A stretch of 17,717 bases of DNA, taken from JAHFHB01 sp964393875 (GTDB lineage: Bacteria > Omnitrophota > Omnitrophia > Omnitrophales > Aquincolibacteriaceae). The stretch's first letter is position 1. Every line of letters begins with the position of its first letter. Shown here one piece after another: positions 7,131 through 14,900 of this stretch. The notes below the pieces were generated by a model. The model was not told the DNA's origin and searched no databases. It saw nothing but the letters and a program-made list of their open reading frames with translations. Location of the stretch: NCBI GenBank assembly GCA_964393875.1, contig CAYMUZ010000091.1, positions 1 to 17,717 on the forward strand. The letters are read 5' to 3'. Made by a program: the position numbers and the translations under genes.

Positions 7131-7160
7131 ATGCGTTTCAGCATAAAGTTCTGGGAATGA
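7131..7160 (+). other. Possible nine-codon upstream ORF coupled to the M16 gene
   Basis: ATG at 7131 opens MRFSIKFWE followed by TGA. The stop overlaps the protease start codon as ATGA (7157-7160), the classic layout for translational coupling. Neither start has a strong SD; GGAGG at 7098-7102 is too far upstream. It may be chance. Confidence 0.25.
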
Positions 7161-9955
7161 AACAAGAGACCGCCTTTTTAAAATTATTCATCCTGACAGG
7201 TTTCATCACGGCTGTTTTGATCCCTGCGGGATGTTCGAGGAAAAACCTCCCTGTGACGACTCCATCAAGTGATCGCTTCCGTTTTGTCCGCGAAGCCGGC
7301 AGCATTCGTGAATACACCCTGCTCTCTAACGGCCTGAGTGTCCTTCTTTATCCGGACCGCTCAACCCCGGTCGTAACGGTCATGGTGACTTATCGCGTAG
7401 GCTCGCGTAATGAATCTAACGGTCTGCGCGGCTCCGCCCACTTGCTTGAGCACATGATGTTTAAGGGCACCGAGCGCTACCAAAAGCAGAAAAACACTGC
7501 GATTGCGGCCGTGTTGCAGCGCGTGGGTGCGCACATGAATGCCAGCACCTGGAGTGATGGTACAAACTATTATGAAAGTCTGCCGAGCGATCATTTGGAT
7601 CTGGCGCTCGACATTGAATCCGATCGCATGCGAGGCTCACTTTTTCGCAAAGACGATCTGGCGTCCGAAATGCATGTGGTGCACAGCGAGCTTGAAAAGA
7701 TTGAAAACTCCCCCTTTGCCATGCTCGATCAGGCGCTCTCATCGACGGCGTTCACCGCGCATCCCTACCACCATCCCGTCATTGGCTACCGAGCCGACAT
7801 CGAGAATGCCAGCGCCGAGGACCTGCACAAATTTTACAACACCTTTTATTGGCCCAATAATGCTTCCCTGGCCGTCATCGGTGATTTTGACCCAGACACC
7901 ATTCTCGAAAAAATAAATTCCCGCTTCGGTCAAGTTCCCTCAAGTCCGGCTCCCATTCCCGAGATGTCTCTCACAGAGCCGCCGCAAACGGCACCGCGTT
8001 TGACCGATATCCGCCGCGAGGACCGTATCGAAACAACCGTGCTCGCACAAAAGGTTCCGCCGCTCACGCATAAAGACACCCCCGCGCTTGATGTGCTGTG
8101 CCAAATTTTAGCGGGCGGAAAAACGAGCCGGCTGTACCGTTCTTTGATGGATTCGGGCATTGCCGTCGATTTACGCTGTGACACCTCGCGCTCGCACGAT
8201 ACCGGCCTCATGGTCACGCAAGCGATTTTGGCACCGGGCGTTCCCCATGACGAGGTGGAAAAAATCATCCTCAGAAATTTTGCGGCGATTCGTGATCAGG
8301 GCGTCAGCGAACAAGAGTTGGCCTTTGCAAAAACACAACTTGAAACCCATGTGCTTTATTCCCGTGACGGCTCCTATGCCATTGCCAGTGAACTTAGTGC
8401 GTTGATCGCTGCCGGGGATTGGACTTACTTCACCACTTATCTCGAACGGATCCGCACATTGAATCTCAAAGATATTCAAAACGCCGCTCAGCATTATCTG
8501 GTGCCGCAAACACAAACCACCGCGCGGCTCATCTCAAAAAATCCTTCGCCCCGCGAAACGATGCCTGAGGCTTCCATCGACAACTCCGCGCACGCCCATT
8601 TTATTTCCGAAAGCCCGGAAATCTGGAACTCCGGCGCAGCCGCTGTGGCGGCACTTTCCGGAAAATCGCACGAGATCTCCCCAAGCACCCTTCTCTCTAA
8701 GCGAATAGCCTCCACAAAAATTGGGCCGGTGCGGGTTCTATCCATTAAAACGTCAATCCCTCAGGTGGTCACCCTGACAGGGTCATTTGTGGGCGGCGGG
8801 CGGGCTTATTCCAAAAATCCACTGCTGGCGGAACTGGTCGTTCAGATGCTGGACGAGAGCACAAAACATCGCAATAAATTTGAAATCGCGCGCTTGCTTG
8901 AAAGCCGCGGCGCGCAAATCTCTTTTGATCTGAGCGGCAAGCGTGCGGGCTTTAAAGCCCGCTGTCTTAAAGCAGATGTGCCCATGGTGATGGAGTTGAT
9001 CAGCGAACAGCTGAGCGAGCCTCTTTTTGACGCGGCTGATTTTGAAAAGCAAAAACAGCGCCTGTTTGTGAATATTACTCATGCGATGAGTTCGACTTCA
9101 GATCAGGCCGATGCGGCGCTCAGCCGGCTGATTTATCCACCGAACCACCCTGCCTATCATCCGACCTTTGAGATCGAGCTCGAAGCCTTGCAGCAAATCA
9201 CCCGCGACGACGCGGTGCAGTTCCACGAAGCCTTTTATGGACCGCACAAAATGATCGTGACCGCTGCCGGAGACATTGACGGATCTTTTTTTCAAGAGGT
9301 GGTGCGCCGCACACTCGGCACCTGGCAGGAAAAACCCATCTCTTTTCTGAAAGTTCCCGAGATGACGGGGTTGGCGGAACCCCAGAAAGTGCTGATTGCC
9401 ATAGCAGATAAAGCAAAATACGACGTCAATATCGGGCACGCCCTGCCGCTAAAACTGAAAGACCCGGATTACGATGCTGCGTTTCTGGCCAATTTTATTC
9501 TGGGGGGTGATTTTTCGAGTCGGCTTTCAGGAAAGGTGCGTGATGACTTAGGCCTGACTTATTCCATCTATTCAGAAATCAGCGGCGTCGATTTTGAAAA
9601 TACGGGTGACTGGCAGCTCACGATGATTCTCAATCCAAAATTTTTAGATCGCGGCATTGAGGCCGCCCTGCGTGAGCTCGAGCGTTTTAAGGATGGCGGA
9701 GTCAGTGCCGAGGAACTCGAGGAAGGTAAAACCACCATGAAGGGCATGTTCAAGGTCAGCCTTGCCACCACCGACGGCCTGGCAAGCCGGTTGCTGTCAT
9801 ACGCTGAAAATGAACGACCTCTGGAAGATCTTGACCGCTACGACGCACGCATGGACGCCATCACGCATGAAAAAGTTCAAGCGGCCATTGCCAAGTATTT
9901 TCATCCTGCCAAACTTCAAATCGCGATGGCTGGCCCGGTGGAAGAAAAATCGTAA
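7157..9955 (+). CDS. Two-domain M16 family zinc metallopeptidase, probably membrane-anchored
   Basis: A 932-residue protease of the M16 family (pitrilysin/processing-peptidase type, PqqL-like). The N-terminal M16 domain has the inverted zinc motif HLLEH with H95, E98 and H99, and E178 in 'EMHVVHSELEKIENSP' fits as the third zinc ligand, so it should be active. The second M16 half (from about residue 510) lacks HxxEH but keeps the substrate-side pair R795 and Y802 in 'VRDDLGLTYSIY'. One chain thus carries both halves of the usual clam-shell. The N-terminus has a Lys-poor hydrophobic segment ending in 'IPAGCS'; C26 may be lipidated, although Pro at -3 is not canonical. It would act in the periplasm on peptides. 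It converges with the response regulator gene, leaving only 19 bases between stops and no terminator. Confidence 0.9.
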   Translation: MKQETAFLKLFILTGFITAVLIPAGCSRKNLPVTTPSSDRFRFVREAGSIREYTLLSNGLSVLLYPDRSTPVVTVMVTYRVGSRNESNGLRGSAHLLEHMMFKGTERYQKQKNTAIAAVLQRVGAHMNASTWSDGTNYYESLPSDHLDLALDIESDRMRGSLFRKDDLASEMHVVHSELEKIENSPFAMLDQALSSTAFTAHPYHHPVIGYRADIENASAEDLHKFYNTFYWPNNASLAVIGDFDPDTILEKINSRFGQVPSSPAPIPEMSLTEPPQTAPRLTDIRREDRIETTVLAQKVPPLTHKDTPALDVLCQILAGGKTSRLYRSLMDSGIAVDLRCDTSRSHDTGLMVTQAILAPGVPHDEVEKIILRNFAAIRDQGVSEQELAFAKTQLETHVLYSRDGSYAIASELSALIAAGDWTYFTTYLERIRTLNLKDIQNAAQHYLVPQTQTTARLISKNPSPRETMPEASIDNSAHAHFISESPEIWNSGAAAVAALSGKSHEISPSTLLSKRIASTKIGPVRVLSIKTSIPQVVTLTGSFVGGGRAYSKNPLLAELVVQMLDESTKHRNKFEIARLLESRGAQISFDLSGKRAGFKARCLKADVPMVMELISEQLSEPLFDAADFEKQKQRLFVNITHAMSSTSDQADAALSRLIYPPNHPAYHPTFEIELEALQQITRDDAVQFHEAFYGPHKMIVTAAGDIDGSFFQEVVRRTLGTWQEKPISFLKVPEMTGLAEPQKVLIAIADKAKYDVNIGHALPLKLKDPDYDAAFLANFILGGDFSSRLSGKVRDDLGLTYSIYSEISGVDFENTGDWQLTMILNPKFLDRGIEAALRELERFKDGGVSAEELEEGKTTMKGMFKVSLATTDGLASRLLSYAENERPLEDLDRYDARMDAITHEKVQAAIAKYFHPAKLQIAMAGPVEEKS

Positions 9956-9974
9956 ACCCAGGGTCCTATCGTGA

Positions 9975-11606
9975 CTAGTGGGGCATGCCCCAGAGATAAC
10001 CCTGCGCCGTTTTGATCCCATAGTCCTGAATCACTTTAAGATCATTTTCGGTTTCAATTCCCTCGGCACAAATTTCCACTCCGAGGCTCTGCAATAAGCG
10101 GACGAGTCGTTTCAAAGAGGCTCGGCGCGCGGGATCTTGCGAGATACCGATGATGCATTTTTTGTCGATCTTGGCCACGTCAGGCCGCACAAGCACGAGA
10201 CTTTCAAGACTTTCTCGGCCGTAGCCCACATCATCCATGGCAATCAACACGCCATGATCACGCAGCACTTTGACCGACGGAACAAGATAGGAGGGGTCTC
10301 CGATAATTTGCTGATTGCTAATTTCAATGCAGGTACTCCCCCGGCGGTACGCGGTGGGAAGATCCTCGATCAGCATCTGGGGTTCGATATCCATCAAAGT
10401 CGTCGGAAATAAATTGAAGTGGAATCTGAGCTGAGGCCTCTCAAGACATTTTTCAGACTCCCCCAAACAGTTCATAAAACAATAGTGGTCCACCAGAGTC
10501 AGCAGATTATTTTCATGGCACAGATAAAAGAAATCATCAGGGCTCTCAAAATCTTTTAATTCAAACCGGCTGAAAAACTCATAGCCGATGGGCGCCCGGT
10601 CAGGCAGACTGATAATCGGCTGTTTCACCACGTGATACGATTCGCGTTTTTTAAGCAGGTCGAGAATATCAACGAGCAGGGTGTCTTGGTTCTTTCTGCG
10701 AGGCAGTCCCGTCGTCGTAGTCGCAACAGCCCCGCTGAGCTGCTCCACCTGCTCGACACATTTTTCAAGGTGAGAATCGAGTGCCCGGCGAAGGGACGCT
10801 ACCGTTTGGGTGCTTTCCATCAGCGGCGCAATCGCCGTCTTGGCCTTAAGACGCAGGGACGCGCCCGAAATCAAAAGCGGCGTCGAGAGAAAAACAGCTC
10901 GCAATTTTTCAGCCACAAGCAGTCCCTCCGCGATGCGCGCCTGCGGCAGTAACACCACAAAAGCATCGCCCTCCACTCGCGCCACAAAATCCGTAGAGCG
11001 CAGTGCGGATCTCAGCCGCTGGCCCGACTCTTTCATAATCGCGTCACCGACCGCATACCCCAGCGATTCGTTCAGCTCGTTAAAATTCTGCAGACGAACT
11101 TCCACGGCGACGGTATCCATGCCGCGGCGAAACCAGGCGCTTTGGCGCGACAGAACCTGTTCCAGCCCACCCTGATTTAAAAGCCCGGTCAGCATGTCGG
11201 TATTGCTGACGTCTTCAAGCGTCTTTTTCAACCGGTGTTTTTCGGCTGCAAATTGCAATGCCCGGCCAAGCAGAGTCGCATCCCAAGAATCTTTCAGCAA
11301 AAAATCTTCTGCACCGCGTTTGACAATTTCAAGGCCCAGCGATTCTTCATCACGGCTGATTAACACAATGATGGCCATTTTGCTCGCAGCCTTTTTTTTG
11401 AAGCGCATAAACGCCTCAAGCCCGCCGGCATCCGACAAAGTCAGATCGAGCAGTGCCACTTCAAAGGGCTCTTTTTCGATTTTCTCTAACGCTTCAGCGA
11501 GAGTGCTCACCGTCGTCACCGAGCTGACAAGAATATCTGTTTTTTTCAGTGTGTCGGAAAACGCCCGTGCCTGCTGGGCATTGTCTTCTATCAATAAAAT
11601 TTTCAT
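9975..11606 (-). CDS. Response regulator with REC, degenerate GGDEF and EAL domains
   Basis: A 543-residue cytoplasmic signalling protein. The REC domain (1-120) has acidic E7/D8, phospho-acceptor D54 in 'ALLDLTLSD' and K105. The GGDEF domain (~135-260) reads EGDAF (212-216) in place of GGDEF, so diguanylate cyclase activity is probably lost, but the I-site RSTD (203-206) sits at the canonical five-residue distance. The EAL domain (~325-543) reads EFF at the signature, yet E343, N398, E428, D458-D459, K479, E515 and Q535 are all in place, so c-di-GMP phosphodiesterase activity is plausible. The ATG at 11606 was chosen because GAGG lies seven bases upstream and the protein then starts directly with the REC strand 'MKILLIEDN'. 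No histidine kinase is adjacent. It diverges from the giant kinase gene. Confidence 0.9.
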   Translation of the reverse strand: MKILLIEDNAQQARAFSDTLKKTDILVSSVTTVSTLAEALEKIEKEPFEVALLDLTLSDAGGLEAFMRFKKKAASKMAIIVLISRDEESLGLEIVKRGAEDFLLKDSWDATLLGRALQFAAEKHRLKKTLEDVSNTDMLTGLLNQGGLEQVLSRQSAWFRRGMDTVAVEVRLQNFNELNESLGYAVGDAIMKESGQRLRSALRSTDFVARVEGDAFVVLLPQARIAEGLLVAEKLRAVFLSTPLLISGASLRLKAKTAIAPLMESTQTVASLRRALDSHLEKCVEQVEQLSGAVATTTTGLPRRKNQDTLLVDILDLLKKRESYHVVKQPIISLPDRAPIGYEFFSRFELKDFESPDDFFYLCHENNLLTLVDHYCFMNCLGESEKCLERPQLRFHFNLFPTTLMDIEPQMLIEDLPTAYRRGSTCIEISNQQIIGDPSYLVPSVKVLRDHGVLIAMDDVGYGRESLESLVLVRPDVAKIDKKCIIGISQDPARRASLKRLVRLLQSLGVEICAEGIETENDLKVIQDYGIKTAQGYLWGMPH

Positions 11607-11657
11607 GAAAAAGCCTCGCCTCGAAAAAATGTTTAAATGCTTTATCAATAACGGCAA

Positions 11658-11666
11658 ATTCTAACC
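11658..11666 (-). promoter_or_regulatory. Candidate extended -10 promoter of the response regulator
   Basis: TGGTAGAAT on the minus strand fits the extended -10 pattern TGnTATAAT with one mismatch. The transcript would begin about 45 bases before the ATG at 11606. No good -35 box is present, which extended -10 promoters can tolerate. Confidence 0.35.
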
Positions 11667-11915
11667 ATTTTCCATAGCAGACACGAGAAAAACTTTTGCG
11701 TCCCCACATTCTGGCGGCAAACACTCTTACCCTTGTATCCGCAGACAAAAAAGACACTGCCCGGCAAGGTTAAAACTCTCGATCAGGCGCTATCACTTCC
11801 CCTTTTAAAAACGATCAATCTTAGCCTTTAGCCAACTCTTTGTTTTCTTCTGGCCTTGGGTTCACCGTAAAACTCACGGGGCTCTTAAATTTAATTGATT
11901 CGCCACCCCTTGTCC

Positions 11916-11919
11916 GGAG
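11916..11919 (+). promoter_or_regulatory. Ribosome binding site fixing the start of the kinase fusion
   Basis: GGAG lies nine bases before the ATG at 11929. The in-frame ATGs at codons 8 and 13 have no comparable SD, so the first ATG is preferred. The hydrophobic export-like segment remains N-terminal with any of the three. Confidence 0.55.
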
Positions 11920-11928
11920 AAAATTCAT

Positions 11929-14900
11929 ATGGTATGTTTTAGCACCTTTATGAATTTTCAAAAAATGAACCCTTGCCTGCGGCATTGGGCCGCGGTCACT
12001 CTTTTCTTCTTTGCTGCGCAGCAGAGGGCGATTGCCGCACCCGCTGCGCGCGTCGATTATCCACCGGCCACAAGTGTGCGTACTAACAAATCACCGGCTG
12101 CCCTTCTAGAATCCGCGGCGGCTCTCGATGAATTGTCTCTACCGAAAAGTTCCGGCCCCAAAGACCTGTGGGCGGCACTCCAAAACCCAGCAGAGAAAAT
12201 AATCGTATTTCTGCAGGAGGCACACGGAAATATTTCGTGCCAAAAAAACATGGCCACGGCTCTGTCGATTCTTTCAAAACACGCTGCGCTTACGCAGCCG
12301 TGGATCGCTTTTGAGGGCACCGCACCCGGTGAATTAGATCACCGGCCGCTTTCAACCTTTCCCAACGCTAAAGTTAGAGCACTCGCGGCAAAATTTTTTA
12401 TCCGCTCCGGCGAACTTGACGGCGCCGATCTTTTTACCGCCCGGAACAATCCGCAGGCCAGGCACTTCGGTGCAGACTCGTTAGATCTCGTGCTTGAAAC
12501 CGTTCAACACTATCGCCGACTGCTGGCACTCCGACCGGAAGCCGAAGCCAATTTGAACGTCTGGAACAGTCTGCTGAAACAGCTTAAAGAAAAAACCTAT
12601 TCGAGCGATTTATTTTTACTGGATCGCCTGGCCGGGCTGTCAAACACAGCTCCCGCAGATTTCCCCCAGCTGATAGCTCACTTGCGAGAACTCTCAAAAC
12701 GGCATGGGGTACCTCTGGAGACATTTCGTTCTTTTCAACTACTCCTCGAGCTTCAGCAGCTAGAAACAAAAAAGGGCAAACCCGACATGGATCAAGCCCG
12801 CGACAAAGCGCTTTGGGCAGACCTAAAAACGGTGGCGCTTAAAAGTGACCTCGACCGGCTGGTCATAACGCTTGAGGATAAGGTCGCTGATTTTAAGGAG
12901 CTTCGCGATGTGATCGCGCTCAATCGTGCGGTCCGATTTTATCGCGCACTGATTTCGCTGACGATCACGCCAGAGGATTATGAACGCTACCAAGCAAAGC
13001 GTGAAAACTACCGTCTGGATTTGATCGAACAAAAATTAAAAACATACCGTGCATTTTTAAAATCAGCACATGGACCTTCCGCTGTTCCTTTAAGCAGCAA
13101 GCTTACCCAAGCTGTTTCCTCCGCCCTGGCTTTTTATACCGCGGTTGAAAAACGTGACGATGTTCTTTTCAGAAACATTCAACAACTCGCATCTGAGAGT
13201 CCGTCTGGAAAACTTTTTTTTATCGGCGGAGGATTTCATCGTCCGGCTTTGACAAAACGACTGCGTGACGCCGGCCTCGCCTACGCCGTGATCACCCCCC
13301 GCATCACCCGCAAGGGCGGGGAAGAAAATTACTGGCGGCTTTTGGCAGGCACCCCCGCTCCGCAGCCCCTCAAATTCGGCTTTCTTTCAGCTACGCATCT
13401 TAAACTGAGCAAACCGTGGAGCCTTCCCGCCTTTCCCACACGCGTGGCATCTGTTCTCAATGGGTTAAGCACGCCTCAATCCCCCGGAAGATTGGCCTGG
13501 AGATTTAACGCGGCAAGGACCCTCACAGACTTTTATCCCCTATTATCTACTGCACGTTCCGAAGTCCGTAGTCACCCAGACCGTACTGGCAAAAGCAGCC
13601 GATCCATTTCACTCCCCCTCGATGGCTCTGATGCAGAAAAAATTCGAACTTTTTTACTTGCGGTTGTGGGGACACTCAACGAGTTGTCCGGGGACACCCC
13701 CATTTTTAATAGCGGCGCACTGCACACGCATCTTGAAATACTGTCCCGTCAAATCACCTCCGACGCCCCGGACGTCAGCCGCTCCCTCATTACACAGATT
13801 GGGGAAAAACGTCTAGAAATTACCCTGGATGAAACCTTGAAAAATGACGTCACGATCCGGGAAGCCTCAGACCACAGCGCATTCCGCCTTAAAATCAACC
13901 CTGCTTTCTTTACTGATTTTCGAGAAGAGAACCCAGCCTTTCCCGAAATTCTTCTTGCCTTGCATATTCATCACCAATTTATGCGCCCGCTGATTAAGCA
14001 GCAACACCCCGGCGCACGAGCTGCAGAGGTCAGTGTCCTCGCCTCCGCTCTTTTCGGGTTGGAGCAGAGTTCCGGCTCTGCCCCCACCCATGCTGCAGCT
14101 CTGATAACCCAGAAAGTGATTCCACATTTCAAAGCCGCCGTTGAAAAGTTTACAAAATCTCGCGCGGACGGCAAATCTCCCGACAGTACGATTGACGCGA
14201 AATTTGCCGGAAAAATTCTTGCACCTTTGGGAGGGGCCTCCATTTCGCTGCCACTGGGCTCTACAGAAGGGAGCGCCACCTCGAGCACTCTTCCCTTACC
14301 CGCCCTCGAGCGCAATGCCGCAAAAAATGCGGCGGATGTGAAATGGCTTATTGATTTTTTGTCTGATCCCAAAACCACCCGTATAGGACAGGGGGCTTTC
14401 GGAGAGGTCTTTGAAGGGCCTAATCCGGAATCTCCGATTCAACGCATGGCTGTCAAAATTTTCAAGCCAAATGGCCCGCGGTTTCAACCCATACAGGCCC
14501 GGCGCATCTTGCGCGAACGCGACGCCGTTTCAATCATGAATCAGCACAACGCGCCCCACATGATCGGATTTAAAGAATTTGAATTCCCCATAGCTGGGCC
14601 CCCTGAAAACGTTCTACAGGCTTTGAACTTCTCAGCCACTCAGTCCCCATTCGTTGAGCTCAAAATCATTGCCATGGAATGGGCCCAGGGCAAACCCTTG
14701 CATGAAGCGGTCGACGGCCGTCCGGAAAAAACGTGGCGGCGGGTTGCCCTGGAACTGGGAACTGTCATTGAAAACATGCATGACTTGGGCAACCGCGCCG
14801 ATCAAGCCCGGGGCATTGCCGGGCTTTTGCACCGGGATCTCAAGCCGACCAATATCTTTTATGATGAGAATGCACGCACGCCTGAGAAGCGGGTCATTCT

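Larger units (their letters stand above)
11607..11928. other. Divergent intergenic region, 322 bases
   Basis: The gap between the response regulator and the kinase fusion carries upstream signals for both. I see a candidate extended -10 promoter for the minus-strand gene (11658-11666) and the SD of the plus-strand gene (11916-11919). There is no convincing riboswitch, small gene or strong hairpin, and no clear -35/-10 pair for the kinase gene. Confidence 0.5.

Noticed and set aside
9980..9991. GGGGCATGCCCC palindrome between the convergent genes as a bidirectional terminator
   Set aside because: No loop and no T-tract, and it lies inside the last codons of the response regulator.
11607..11928. 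c-di-GMP riboswitch upstream of the EAL regulator or the kinase
   Set aside because: I looked for a conserved aptamer core on both strands and saw none.
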